A stretch of DNA of 64,000 bases from DASPKM01 sp963817075. Lineage in GTDB: Bacteria; Bacteroidota; Bacteroidia; Chitinophagales; Chitinophagaceae. The stretch spans positions 186,001 through 250,000 of the forward strand of contig CAWFMT010000009.1 in assembly GCA_963817075.1 (NCBI GenBank), in the 5' to 3' direction. The notes beneath the pieces are model-generated. The model worked only from the letters and a program-made list of their open reading frames with translations, was not told the origin of the DNA and made no database searches. Made by a program: the position numbers and the translations under genes. Shown in pieces: positions 54,796 to 64,000 of this stretch. Positions within the stretch are counted from its first letter, which is position 1; every line of letters starts with the position of its first letter.

Positions 54796-55902
54796 ATGAA
54801 ACAACTTCACATCTGCATTGGCTTGCTTCTGGTGCTGGCATCTTCCCAATCAATGGGACAGTTTCGCAAGTATTCCAATGAATTTCTAAACATAGGCGCA
54901 GGCGCACGTGGATTAGCCATGGGCAGTTCCCAGATAGCTTCTGTTAACGATGGGTCATCGGGTTACTGGAATCCGGCCGGATTAGTTCATGTAAAAGATC
55001 ATCCACAATTGAACCTGATGCATGCAGAATATTTTGCCGGCATCGGGAAATATGATTTTGGAAGTCTTGCTATTCCACTCAAGGATAACAAAAGAACACT
55101 AGCATTATCACTTCTTCGATTTGCCGTAGATGATATTCCGAACACTATCTTCCTGGTAGAACCTGATGGTACTATCAACTTCAGTAATATTCAAACCTTT
55201 TCATCTGCTGATTACGCATTCCTGGTTTCATTTGCCCAGCAGGTAAATCTTAGAAAAAATAAAACATTAAATGCGGGTATAAATGCAAAGGTAATTCACA
55301 GAAAGGCCGGAGAATTTGCAACTGCCTGGGGATTTGGCTTTGATGCAGGAATTCAATTCAATGCAAACAGATTGAAGATTGGAATCATGGCCAGAGATGT
55401 AACCACCACCTTCAATGCATGGTCATTCAATTTTTCCGACAAGGTGAGAGAAGTTTTTTATGTGACTAAAAATGATATTCCTGTAAAATCAACAGAATTA
55501 ACTGCTCCGAAACTTATAGTTGGGGCCGGATATAATTTCAAGCTTAATAAGAATCTTAATCTACTAACCGAAGCGAATTTCGATTTCACTTTTGATGGCA
55601 GAAGAAATACCGTCCTTGGTAGTGAGGTTGTAAGCGTTGACCCCAAACTTGGAATGGAATTATCCGTGAAGGATGTATTCTTTGTGAGAGCAGGGATTAA
55701 CAATTTCCAACGTGCACTGGATGATAATGACAGTACAAATCTTAAAAAAGTTTGGATCTATCAGCCAAGTGCTGGGGCAGGTTTTAAACTATCCAATGTG
55801 CAGATCGATTATGCATTTACGAATCTGGCAAATCAATCCAACCCTTTGTATACACACGTTTTTTCTTTGAAGCTAGATCTGAAAAGAAAAGAACAAAAAT
55901 GA
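54796..55902 (+). CDS. PorV/PorQ-like outer-membrane protein (type IX secretion)
   Basis: A 368-aa beta-barrel with signal peptide (CIGLLLVLASSQSMG). The mature start EFLNIGAGARGLAMGSSQIASVNDGSSGYWNPAGL is characteristic of the PorV/PorQ family of FadL-like barrels. The end consists of alternating amphipathic strands. PorV shuttles cargo to the cell-surface sortase. It lies 25 bases upstream of a PorU2-like gene, so the pair probably acts together. Confidence 0.86.
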   Translation: MKQLHICIGLLLVLASSQSMGQFRKYSNEFLNIGAGARGLAMGSSQIASVNDGSSGYWNPAGLVHVKDHPQLNLMHAEYFAGIGKYDFGSLAIPLKDNKRTLALSLLRFAVDDIPNTIFLVEPDGTINFSNIQTFSSADYAFLVSFAQQVNLRKNKTLNAGINAKVIHRKAGEFATAWGFGFDAGIQFNANRLKIGIMARDVTTTFNAWSFNFSDKVREVFYVTKNDIPVKSTELTAPKLIVGAGYNFKLNKNLNLLTEANFDFTFDGRRNTVLGSEVVSVDPKLGMELSVKDVFFVRAGINNFQRALDDNDSTNLKKVWIYQPSAGAGFKLSNVQIDYAFTNLANQSNPLYTHVFSLKLDLKRKEQK

Positions 55903-55927
55903 TCCGATAACCTGAGAACGCTTTACT

Positions 55928-58900
55928 ATGAAGAAATTTTTGACAATCTGTTTGTTGTTTATTGCTGGTCATCTTACGGCCCAGCAATACAATAATGAAT
56001 GGATCAACTTCAATCAAACATATTACAAATTCAAGGTCGTTACAACTGGTCTTTACAGGATCAATCAACCTGTTTTAGCTGCAGCTGGTCTGGGAAGTGC
56101 ACAAGTTCAATTTCTTCAGTTATGGAGAAATGGGCAAGAGGTTCCTTTCTATTCTAATGTGGCTTCGGGTCCTCTGACTGCCTCTGACTACATTGAATTC
56201 TGGGGCGAAGGAAATGATGGAAAGCCAGACAAACCTCTTTACAGGGATCCTGCGTTTCAACATTCCGATAAAATAAGTCTTTCAACAGATACAGTAGCAT
56301 ATTTTCTTACTGTTCGATCTGTTGTGAATAATAATCGAATTACTCAAATTCCAAATAATACCGCAGCAAATTCTCTTCCTGCAGAAACTTCATTCTGGCA
56401 TAAAGAGGGTTCTTATTTCCGCGGCAAGATTAATGCCGGTTTTGCGGCCGTGGTTGGTGAATATGTTTATTCCTCTTCCTATGATAAAGGGGAATACTGG
56501 GCAAGCTCTGATATCTATCCTACTACAAACTTTACTGATAATAAATCGAACCTGTTTGTTGCCCCAACTGGTCCGGATCCTGTAATTACATTCGGTGCAT
56601 CCGGGAATGCTCTAAATCCAAGAAGTGTAAAAGTCCTTGTGAATAACACGCAGATCATTGATACTGTGATGGACTTTTTCAATGATTTTAAGACAAGCAT
56701 CTCTTTTCCTTTGGCGTTGATCGGAAGCAGTTCATCAACTGTCAAGTTTGTCAATACAGCCAGTATTGCAACTGACAGGATTGTGATATCCCATTACGAA
56801 CTTTCCTATCAAAGAGAATTCAACTTTGGCGGACGTAAAAACTTTCCATTTGAGTTACCTGCTAAACCTGCGGGTTACTACCTTGAGATTGCAGGTTTCA
56901 GTGCGGGTGCATCTGCTCCTGTTTTATATGATCTTACGAATAATGAACGACTCGTAGCTGATGTTTCAGTTCCGGGACTTGCAAGATTTGTTTTACCCGG
57001 GTCAGCCTCAGAAAGAAAACTAGTGCTTGTGAGTGAGGATGCAAGCAATTTACTGACTGTAAATTCAATGGTCAATAAGAATTTTGTCAATTTTCAAGAT
57101 CCTGCCAACCAGGGGAATTATCTCATTATAAGCAGCCCTCTATTATACAATGGAACGAACGGTGTTAATCCGGTAAATGAATATAAACTCTATCGCAACT
57201 CAACTGCTGGCGGCGCCTTCAATGCAAAAGTTTTCGAGATTGATGAACTGGTCGATCAGTTTGCATTCGGAATAAAGAAGCACCCGTTATCAGTGAAAAA
57301 TTTCATTAGATATGCGAGGAATACTTTTGCTGCAGAGCCAAAATTTGTTCTTCTGATCGGTCACGGACTTACTTATGTAGATTATAGATTGAATGAAGGG
57401 AATCCATTGGCAGATAAATTAAATATCATACCTCCATTTGGATATCCGGGATCAGATAATAAATTAAGTGCTGATGGTCCTGTTTCCAGTATTATAACGA
57501 CACCTATTGGTCGATTGCCTGCTGTTTCACCTCAGGAAGTTGAAGATTATCTGGAGAAATTAAAGGAGTACGACTATAATCAATATACTGCACCACCAAC
57601 ATTAGGTGGAAGGGCCTGGATGAAGAACGTCCTGCATGTGACAGGTGCCAGTGACCCTTACCTTGGGACTGTTCTGTGCAATTATGTAAACAGCTATAAA
57701 CAGATCATAGAGGATACAATGGTTGGGGCAAATGTTTTTACTGTATGTAAAACTTCTGCTAATCCCGTTGAACAAATGTCCAATGAGCAGGTAGCAAGTT
57801 TATTTGAGCAGGGCTTGAGCATGATTACATATTTCGGCCACTCCTCCTCAACTACGCTTGAGTTTAACCTGGATAACCCTCAGAATTATGCAAACCAGGG
57901 CAAGTATCCCGTTTTTTCTGTGAATGGATGTAATGCCGGAAACTTCTTTGCCTTTGATGCTGGTCGATATCTCTACAACGAGACCATATCTGAGAAATTC
58001 ACTTTCGCGAAGAAGAGGGGAGGAATTGCCTTTATCGCAAGTACACACTTCGGTATAGTTAATTACCTCAATCTTTTCATCAACAGCATGTATGGTAATA
58101 TGTCTGGGGTAGACTATGGAAAATCTTTGGGCGAAATCAATAGAAATGCCTTAGCACGTGTAATTAGTCTAACTGGACTTGACGATTATTATGCGAGGCT
58201 TCATGCTGAAGAAATTACTATCAACGGTGATCCAGCTATCAAAATGAATTTCCATGTACAACCGGATTACATCATTGAGGAACCTCAGGTCAAAATAAGC
58301 CCATCATTTATATCTATTGCTGAAACTGAATTCACGGTAAAAGCAAAACTGACCAATATAGGAAAATCTCTTGGAGATTCGGTTAATATAGAAGTTAGAA
58401 GACAATATCCTGATGGATCTGTAGGAACGATCTTCAAAGACAGAATTCGGGGAATCATGTATTCTGATTCTCTGACTTTGACTGTTCCAATCGTAGCAAC
58501 AAGAGATAAGGGATTGAACAGACTTTTCTTCACTATTGATCTGGATAATGAAGTTTTGGAAAGTTCTGAGAATAACAACACCACTACGAAGGATATTTAT
58601 ATATACGAGGATGAGGCGCGCCCTGTTTTTCCATATAACTTTTCAATCATAAACAATCCCAATCAAAAACTATTTGCTTCTACAGCTAATCCTTTCAGTA
58701 ATCTGAAGCAATATGTTATGGAGATTGATACTACAGAACTTTTCAATTCTGCAATTAAGAAAGTAAAAAATACAAGTTCTATAGGAGGATTGCTGGAGTT
58801 TGAATCAGGCTTGAGTTTTTCCGACAGCACTGTATATTTCTGGAGAGTTGGACTTGTGCCTCCAGCTGGTGGCGAAGTGCGCTGGAATACATACTCATTC

Positions 58901-61012
58901 ATGTATAAGACCACAAATGGTCCCGGTTTTGGACAATCCCATAAGTATCAACATTTCAAATCTGGAATGGAACGAATATCCCTGGATTCAGCCAGCGGCC
59001 AGTGGAAGTTTGGTGTACGGTTAAATGACCTCCTGGTGAGGAATACAATGTACCCTACGGGTGGAAATGAGGATAATGATTTTGCAACTGTTGTGAATCA
59101 ACATTTAGGTATTGCAAGTGCCTGCGTTGGCCGTTCAATTGTGTTCAACGTGTTTGATCCGATAACATTCAAGCCATGGAAAAATGTGGATGAAAATCAC
59201 AACAACCTTTATTTGTATGGCAGCGGATCAGCTAATTGTCGCGGTAACCGTAACTGGAATTTCGAATTTTCATACATGACTTCGGCCTCAAGAAAGCTTA
59301 TTATGGATTTCATGGACAGTATCCCGGTTGGGTATTATGTGGTTGCAAAAAGCTTTGATTATAATAATCCCGGTTCATTCTCTGCCACCTGGAGAGGTGA
59401 TACTTCCATATACGGAAGTAATAAATCACTTTACCATTCATTGCTGGCAGCGGGGTTGACTAATATCGATTCTATAAATCAATTCAGGTCCTGGGCTATG
59501 GTGTATAAGAAGGGTGATATGAACTTCATGCCTAAGTCTCAAGTTTCTGAGAGTATCTATGATCGGATTGAAATTTTAGCAAGCTGTCCAACACCCGATA
59601 CAGTGGGCTTTGTGACTTCTCCTATATGGGGGCCTGCCAAGAGCTGGAAGGAATTACGTTGGCGCGGTACAAGCCTTGAAACGCTGGGTGATAATCCAAG
59701 TATCCAGGTAATCGGGATTGGTAGTGGCAATACGCAAACCGTACTTTATAATTTAGATAAGGATACCCGCGACTTTGATCTTTCCAGTATTGATGCTACA
59801 CTTTTCCCATCTATCATGTTAAAGATGAGAAATGTGGATTCAGTGAATCTTTCACCTTTCCAACTGGATTATTGGAGGGTCACTTATGATCCTGTGCCTG
59901 AAGGTGCCATAGCTCCTAATCTGTATTTTGCGGGAAAAGATACACTTGAAGTTGGTGAGAAATTGAATTTCGGTATTGCGTTCAAGAACATTAGCGAAGC
60001 AGCATTCGATAGCCTCAAGATAAAATTATATGTACTTGATAAGAATAATGTACCGCAGTACTACAATCTGCCAAGAACGAAACCATTAATTAGTGGCGAT
60101 ACTATTAAGGTCGCGTATCAGTTCGATACCGAATCACTAACTGAAATGAACACATTGTACATAGAATTTAATTCGGACAATGATCAGCCCGAACAATACC
60201 ATTTCAACAATTTTGCATTCCGCAATTTCTATGTCAAGCCAGACAAGAAAAATCCTTTCCTTGATGTGACCTTCGACGGAGTTCACATTTTGAACCGGGA
60301 TATCGTTTCAGCAAAACCTAACATCCAGATAAAATTGAAGGATGATGCTAAATATCTGCTTCTTGATGACACAGCATTGATGACAGTGCAGGTTCGTTAT
60401 CCTGATCAGGCCGGAACCTTGAGGACATTCAACTTCAATAGTGATACGTTGAAATTTATTCCTGCTGCATCTGGTAGTGATAACACGGCAAGTATCGAAT
60501 TCGGTCCTTATTTCCCGCAGATCCTTCAGGCAGATGGAAGTCCAATGAATCCTGATGGCGATGAGTATGAACTGATCATTAAAGGAAAAGACAGGAGTGG
60601 TAATAAGTCCGGACTGGTGGAATACAGGATAACGTTCAAGGTGATCAATAAGCCGATGATCTCGAACCTGTTGAACTACCCGAACCCGTTCACCACATCT
60701 ACAGCTTTTGTTTTCACCATTACAGGAAGTGAAATACCATCGAACCTTAAGATCCAAATTCTTACCGTAACAGGAAAGATTGTTAGAGAGATCACGAAGG
60801 ATGAACTTGGACCATTGCATATCGGAAGAAATATTACCGAGTTCAAATGGGATGGAACAGATCAATACGGTCAGAAGCTTGGAAATGGTGTGTATCTCTA
60901 TCGATTTATAAGTACCCTGAATGGCAAATCAATGGAGAAATATAGAGCCGAAGGTGATAACACTGATAAATTCTTCACAAATGGATACGGAAAGATGTAT
61001 CTGATGCGATAA
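55928..61012 (+). CDS. PorU2-like C25 peptidase / putative type IX secretion sortase
   Basis: A 1694-aa secreted protein with signal peptide (KKFLTICLLFIAGHLTAQ). The C25 domain holds His638 in MITYFGHSSSTTLEF and Cys668 in VFSVNGCNAGNFF, the gingipain-type dyad. It is followed by Ig-like domains (including EVSSENNNTT-like repeats of extracellular type) and a FlgD-like C-terminal domain (NYPNPFTTSTAF, LKIQILTVTGKIVREI, GNGVYLYRF). This matches the PorU2 group of candidate sortases, which cut the sorting signal and attach cargo to the surface. Directly downstream of the PorV-like gene. Confidence 0.83.
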   Translation: MKKFLTICLLFIAGHLTAQQYNNEWINFNQTYYKFKVVTTGLYRINQPVLAAAGLGSAQVQFLQLWRNGQEVPFYSNVASGPLTASDYIEFWGEGNDGKPDKPLYRDPAFQHSDKISLSTDTVAYFLTVRSVVNNNRITQIPNNTAANSLPAETSFWHKEGSYFRGKINAGFAAVVGEYVYSSSYDKGEYWASSDIYPTTNFTDNKSNLFVAPTGPDPVITFGASGNALNPRSVKVLVNNTQIIDTVMDFFNDFKTSISFPLALIGSSSSTVKFVNTASIATDRIVISHYELSYQREFNFGGRKNFPFELPAKPAGYYLEIAGFSAGASAPVLYDLTNNERLVADVSVPGLARFVLPGSASERKLVLVSEDASNLLTVNSMVNKNFVNFQDPANQGNYLIISSPLLYNGTNGVNPVNEYKLYRNSTAGGAFNAKVFEIDELVDQFAFGIKKHPLSVKNFIRYARNTFAAEPKFVLLIGHGLTYVDYRLNEGNPLADKLNIIPPFGYPGSDNKLSADGPVSSIITTPIGRLPAVSPQEVEDYLEKLKEYDYNQYTAPPTLGGRAWMKNVLHVTGASDPYLGTVLCNYVNSYKQIIEDTMVGANVFTVCKTSANPVEQMSNEQVASLFEQGLSMITYFGHSSSTTLEFNLDNPQNYANQGKYPVFSVNGCNAGNFFAFDAGRYLYNETISEKFTFAKKRGGIAFIASTHFGIVNYLNLFINSMYGNMSGVDYGKSLGEINRNALARVISLTGLDDYYARLHAEEITINGDPAIKMNFHVQPDYIIEEPQVKISPSFISIAETEFTVKAKLTNIGKSLGDSVNIEVRRQYPDGSVGTIFKDRIRGIMYSDSLTLTVPIVATRDKGLNRLFFTIDLDNEVLESSENNNTTTKDIYIYEDEARPVFPYNFSIINNPNQKLFASTANPFSNLKQYVMEIDTTELFNSAIKKVKNTSSIGGLLEFESGLSFSDSTVYFWRVGLVPPAGGEVRWNTYSFMYKTTNGPGFGQSHKYQHFKSGMERISLDSASGQWKFGVRLNDLLVRNTMYPTGGNEDNDFATVVNQHLGIASACVGRSIVFNVFDPITFKPWKNVDENHNNLYLYGSGSANCRGNRNWNFEFSYMTSASRKLIMDFMDSIPVGYYVVAKSFDYNNPGSFSATWRGDTSIYGSNKSLYHSLLAAGLTNIDSINQFRSWAMVYKKGDMNFMPKSQVSESIYDRIEILASCPTPDTVGFVTSPIWGPAKSWKELRWRGTSLETLGDNPSIQVIGIGSGNTQTVLYNLDKDTRDFDLSSIDATLFPSIMLKMRNVDSVNLSPFQLDYWRVTYDPVPEGAIAPNLYFAGKDTLEVGEKLNFGIAFKNISEAAFDSLKIKLYVLDKNNVPQYYNLPRTKPLISGDTIKVAYQFDTESLTEMNTLYIEFNSDNDQPEQYHFNNFAFRNFYVKPDKKNPFLDVTFDGVHILNRDIVSAKPNIQIKLKDDAKYLLLDDTALMTVQVRYPDQAGTLRTFNFNSDTLKFIPAASGSDNTASIEFGPYFPQILQADGSPMNPDGDEYELIIKGKDRSGNKSGLVEYRITFKVINKPMISNLLNYPNPFTTSTAFVFTITGSEIPSNLKIQILTVTGKIVREITKDELGPLHIGRNITEFKWDGTDQYGQKLGNGVYLYRFISTLNGKSMEKYRAEGDNTDKFFTNGYGKMYLMR

Positions 61013-61032
61013 ATAAAAGCATTTTGAAACTT

Positions 61033-61064
61033 AAAAAAGGAAGAGGTCATTCTCTTCCTTTTTT
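61033..61064. terminator. Rho-independent terminator after the PorU2-like gene
   Basis: AAAAAAGGAAGAG and CTCTTCCTTTTTT arms with a six-base loop, 20 bases past the stop, with T and A runs for both strands. It also lies 50 bases before hscA. Confidence 0.85.
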
Positions 61065-61113
61065 ATTTTCGATCTTTGCGGGTTCACGCAAATGGCGAAT
61101 TGAAAAAAATCAA

Positions 61114-62964
61114 ATGGGTAAGATCGCGATCAATATTGCAACTGGTAGTTTACAGCAAACTGAAATGATAGTGGGTATAGACCTGGGGACGACCAATAGT
61201 CTAATAGCTATAATTCATCCTGACACAAGGCAACCTGCAGTATTAAAAGAGCATAATAGCAGTTCCTTAGTGCCTTCGATTGTCCATTTTGGAACTGAGA
61301 TCAGTGTGGGCGAAGAAGCCAGGAATTTTTTGATAACTGAACCTCAGAATACTATTTTTTCTGTGAAGCGATTGATGGGAAAATCTTACAACGATGTCCG
61401 CGAGAATGCTTCATTTTTCACTTATAAAGTTATTGATGATGAAACTGAACGATTGGTGAAGGTTCAGGTAGGCGATAAATTCTACTCACCAATTGAATTA
61501 TCATCTTACATTTTAAGAGAGTTAAAGCAGAGAGCCGAGCACATTCTGAAAACTCCGGTTAATAAGGCTGTAATTACAGTTCCTGCTTATTTCAACGATG
61601 CACAACGACAGGCAACCAGGGACGCAGGGAAAATGGCTGGGCTGAACGTGTTGAGAATATTGAATGAACCAACTGCAGCAAGCCTTGCTTATGGGTTGGG
61701 AATGGGAAAGGGCGACGAAGAAATAATTGCTGTTTATGATCTGGGAGGTGGAACATTTGATATTTCGATTCTGCAAATAAGCAATGGGATTTTTGAAGTA
61801 CTCTCAACCAATGGCGATACTTATCTGGGGGGAGATGATTTAGATCTGGCAATTGTAAAGTTCTGGATGGAAAAATCAAATATCTCTGAGAGTTTGCTAA
61901 ACTCAAACAAGGGAATTTCTCAGGAATTACGACTGAAAGCTGAAGAAGCTAAAAAACATCTGAGTAAAACTGATCAATTTCATTCTAAGATCGAAGGCTT
62001 CGACCTTGATCTAACAAGAATAGAATTTGAAGATCTGATTTCCCCGCTTGTGGCAAGGACAATTGAATGCTGTACCAATGCCTTGAGAGATGCGAAAGTT
62101 ACAATTGGAGACCTCAAGCAGGTAGTAATGGTAGGCGGATCAACAAGGATACCATTAGTGAAGAAAACGGTGAGCGAATTTTTTGGTAAACCGGTTCATG
62201 ATGAATTGAATCCAGACGAAGTAGTAGCGATGGGGGCCGCTGTTCAAGCCGACATTCTCGCTGGAAATAACAAAGACGTTCTACTTCTCGATATTACTCC
62301 GCTCTCCTTAGGAATAGAAACTATGGGAGGATTAATGGATGTTTTGATTCCACGCAATTCAAAGATCCCTACATCAGCAGCCCGGCAATACACAACCCAA
62401 AAGGATGGGCAGGCCAGCATGCGAATTAGTGTTTTCCAGGGCGAACGAGACCTTGTAAAAGATAATCGCAAGCTGGCAGAATTTAATCTCACCAATATTC
62501 CAGGTATGCCGGCAGGTTTTCCCAAAGTGGAGGTAAGTTTCCTCCTTGATGCCGATGGAATTCTCATCGTAAAAGCGAAGGAACTTAGGAGTGGAATTGA
62601 ACAGAGTATTGAAGTCAAGCCACAATATGGATTGACAGATGATGAGGTGGAAAAAATGTTATTGGATTCAATTAAACATGCCAAGGACGATATAACGACA
62701 AGGGCATTGGTGGAATCCAGGGAGGAAGCGAGGCAGATGATCGCCACTACCGAAAATTTCCTTGAAAAAAATAAAAGCCAGCTTACCCAGGAAGAATTTG
62801 AAATGACCCGAAAAGCAATTGCTGAGCTTGGCTTAATGCTTGAGGGTCAGGATAAAGACTTGATTCAGGCGGGAACGGAAAGACTTAATGAAATTAGTCG
62901 TCCATATGCCGAAAGGGTCATGGACACCGCCATTAGCCTTGCAATGAAAGGGAAAAAGATATAA
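61114..62964 (+). CDS. hscA: Fe-S assembly Hsp70 chaperone HscA
   Basis: HscA is the Hsp70 that helps transfer Fe-S clusters from the IscU scaffold. The 616-aa length equals that of E. coli HscA. The N-terminal leader (KIAINIATGSLQQTEMIVGIDLGTTNS) and the early EHNSSSLVPSIVHFG differ from DnaK and fit HscA. ATPase motifs VYDLGGGTFDIS and VGGSTRIP are present. I start at the ATG at 61114; the frame upstream to 61024 runs through a terminator. Isc genes are not nearby. Confidence 0.88.
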   Translation: MGKIAINIATGSLQQTEMIVGIDLGTTNSLIAIIHPDTRQPAVLKEHNSSSLVPSIVHFGTEISVGEEARNFLITEPQNTIFSVKRLMGKSYNDVRENASFFTYKVIDDETERLVKVQVGDKFYSPIELSSYILRELKQRAEHILKTPVNKAVITVPAYFNDAQRQATRDAGKMAGLNVLRILNEPTAASLAYGLGMGKGDEEIIAVYDLGGGTFDISILQISNGIFEVLSTNGDTYLGGDDLDLAIVKFWMEKSNISESLLNSNKGISQELRLKAEEAKKHLSKTDQFHSKIEGFDLDLTRIEFEDLISPLVARTIECCTNALRDAKVTIGDLKQVVMVGGSTRIPLVKKTVSEFFGKPVHDELNPDEVVAMGAAVQADILAGNNKDVLLLDITPLSLGIETMGGLMDVLIPRNSKIPTSAARQYTTQKDGQASMRISVFQGERDLVKDNRKLAEFNLTNIPGMPAGFPKVEVSFLLDADGILIVKAKELRSGIEQSIEVKPQYGLTDDEVEKMLLDSIKHAKDDITTRALVESREEARQMIATTENFLEKNKSQLTQEEFEMTRKAIAELGLMLEGQDKDLIQAGTERLNEISRPYAERVMDTAISLAMKGKKI

Positions 62965-63084
62965 TTTAGCCCGCCTTTGCTTAAGAAACCCAGAGACAAA
63001 CACATGATTCACAAAATATAAGGAAAAAAATTCCGTTTCTACTGGTGTTTAAGTCTTGCCCCTGAACCAACAAATAAGTGATCA

Positions 63085-64000
63085 ATGAGAATTTTAGGCA
63101 TTTCTGCTTTTTACCATGACTCTGCCGCCGCAATCCTAGAGAACGGAGAAGTAATAGCTGCTGCACAAGAAGAGAGATTTACCAGAAAAAAACATGACCC
63201 AGGTTTTCCGGTAAATGCAACCCGCTTTTGCCTGGATTATTTAGGCGTTTCTGTAAACGATCTGGATGCAATAGTTTTCTATGACAAGCCGCTTCTAAAA
63301 TTTGAAAGGCTATTGGAAACATATTATGCTTATGTTCCTAAAGGACTTTCATCTTTCATGATGTCAATGCCGGTTTGGATCAAGGAAAAATTGTTTCTGA
63401 AAAAACTGATTTACGATTCCCTTGATACTATCGAAAAGGTTGATAAATCGAAAGTAAAACTGCTGTTCCCGGAACATCACCTGTCACATGCAGCCAGTGC
63501 TTTTTATCCCTCTCCGTATGAGAGTGCCGCAATTCTAACTATTGATGGCGTAGGGGAATGGGCAACTGCTTCAATTTGTCATGGAGAAGGAAACAAGATC
63601 ACCATTCTGAAGGAACTGGATTTTCCACATTCACTCGGATTGCTTTATTCCGCGTTTACATATTACTGTGGTTTCAAAGTTAATTCTGGCGAGTATAAAT
63701 TAATGGGGCTGGCACCTTATGGTAATCATGGATCAGCAGACGTTGCTCGCTATGTTGATATTATAAAGAACAAATTGATCGATTTGCATGCAGATGGATC
63801 AGTTTTTCTAAAACAGGAATATTTTAATTATGCTACCGGTCTTCGGATGACGCATGATGATAAATGGAAGGAATTATTTGGATTTCCGAAACGTGAATCT
63901 GAATCGAGGTTGGAACAGAAACATTGCGATCTTGCTCTTGCAATACAGGAAGTAACTGAAGAGACGGTTCTCAATCTTGCCAAAGAAGCAAAAAGACTGT
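63085..64000 (+). CDS. Carbamoyltransferase NodU/CmcH family (partial)
   Basis: The 305-codon start of a large O-carbamoyltransferase, running off the window edge. It begins RILGISAFYHDSAAAIL and shows the metal-binding EHHLSHAASAFYPSP, ILTIDGVGEWAT and GEYKLMGLAPYG of the Kae1-like domain. These enzymes add a carbamoyl group to a sugar or antibiotic alcohol. The target, possibly a surface glycan, is not known. It follows hscA after 120 bases. Confidence 0.9.
   Translation, partial: MRILGISAFYHDSAAAILENGEVIAAAQEERFTRKKHDPGFPVNATRFCLDYLGVSVNDLDAIVFYDKPLLKFERLLETYYAYVPKGLSSFMMSMPVWIKEKLFLKKLIYDSLDTIEKVDKSKVKLLFPEHHLSHAASAFYPSPYESAAILTIDGVGEWATASICHGEGNKITILKELDFPHSLGLLYSAFTYYCGFKVNSGEYKLMGLAPYGNHGSADVARYVDIIKNKLIDLHADGSVFLKQEYFNYATGLRMTHDDKWKELFGFPKRESESRLEQKHCDLALAIQEVTEETVLNLAKEAKRL

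Noticed and set aside
60308..60865. 185-codon minus-strand open frame
   Set aside because: It lies wholly inside the PorU2-like gene, opposite its C-terminal domain, and shows no domain.
62244..62747. 167-codon minus-strand open frame in hscA
   Set aside because: Shadow of the chaperone gene.

Overview
The window reads as chromosome of a Bacteroidota bacterium, most likely of the Chitinophagaceae/Sphingobacteriia type. The evidence is SprA (the type IX secretion translocon), two large proteins ending in a gliding-motility-type (CHU_C) sorting domain, a PorV-like/PorU2-like pair, UDP-sugar and dTDP-rhamnose genes, CcmB/C/D, and a recurring promoter element TAnnTTTG typical of this phylum. I see no rRNA, CRISPR array, insertion sequence, phage or plasmid gene. 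Most genes are housekeeping or secretion-related.

Layout. 1-10 kb: the 5' end of a Cys/Met-metabolism PLP enzyme (frameshifted), a DinB-like protein, fabH, ruvA, and sprA split by an apparent frameshift near 4975-5010. 10-22 kb: a small secreted protein, an SDR oxidoreductase, two tandem ~870-aa CHU_C surface proteins, an alpha/beta hydrolase overlapping lnt, guaB, and a malate/lactate dehydrogenase of the Ldh_2 family. 22-28 kb: cphA (cyanophycin synthetase), two tRNA-Gln genes, a clan-A glycoside hydrolase and a TapB/DUF3108-like secreted protein. 28-35.5 kb: a seven-gene minus-strand nucleotide-sugar operon (rfbD, rfbC, rfbB, UDP-HexNAc dehydrogenase, UDP-xylose synthase, UDP-glucose dehydrogenase, DegT aminotransferase). 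35.6-46.5 kb: waaA, a hypothetical gene, tdk, ccmB, ccmC, ccmD, glutamate dehydrogenase, a stand-alone HsdR_N nuclease-fold protein, AMP nucleosidase, a small secreted protein, a fused peptide-ABC ATPase and queA. 46.7-54.5 kb: lysC, a Tat-exported class-V aminotransferase homologue, a C25-like (caspase-fold) peptidase coupled to an 80-aa protein, cyanophycinase, an SGNH hydrolase and tyrS. 54.8-64 kb: a PorV-like beta-barrel, a 1694-aa PorU2-like C25 protein, hscA, and the start of a NodU-type carbamoyltransferase.

Two themes tie genes together. The first is type IX secretion and its cargo: SprA is the pore, PorV-like and PorU2-like proteins are candidate shuttle and sortase, and the two CHU_C proteins are candidate cargo. 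The second is nitrogen storage: CphA makes cyanophycin, and CphB, about 26 kb away, would degrade it. The least explained locus is 49.5-51.3 kb, where a cytosolic-looking C25/caspase-fold peptidase overlaps a tiny unknown gene just upstream of cyanophycinase. Many intergenic gaps carry dispersed inverted repeats of at least three sequence families.

Two apparent single-base frameshifts in the first 5 kb (at ~145 and ~4975-5010) may be real or residual assembly errors. All function calls come from reading motifs; no database search was run.
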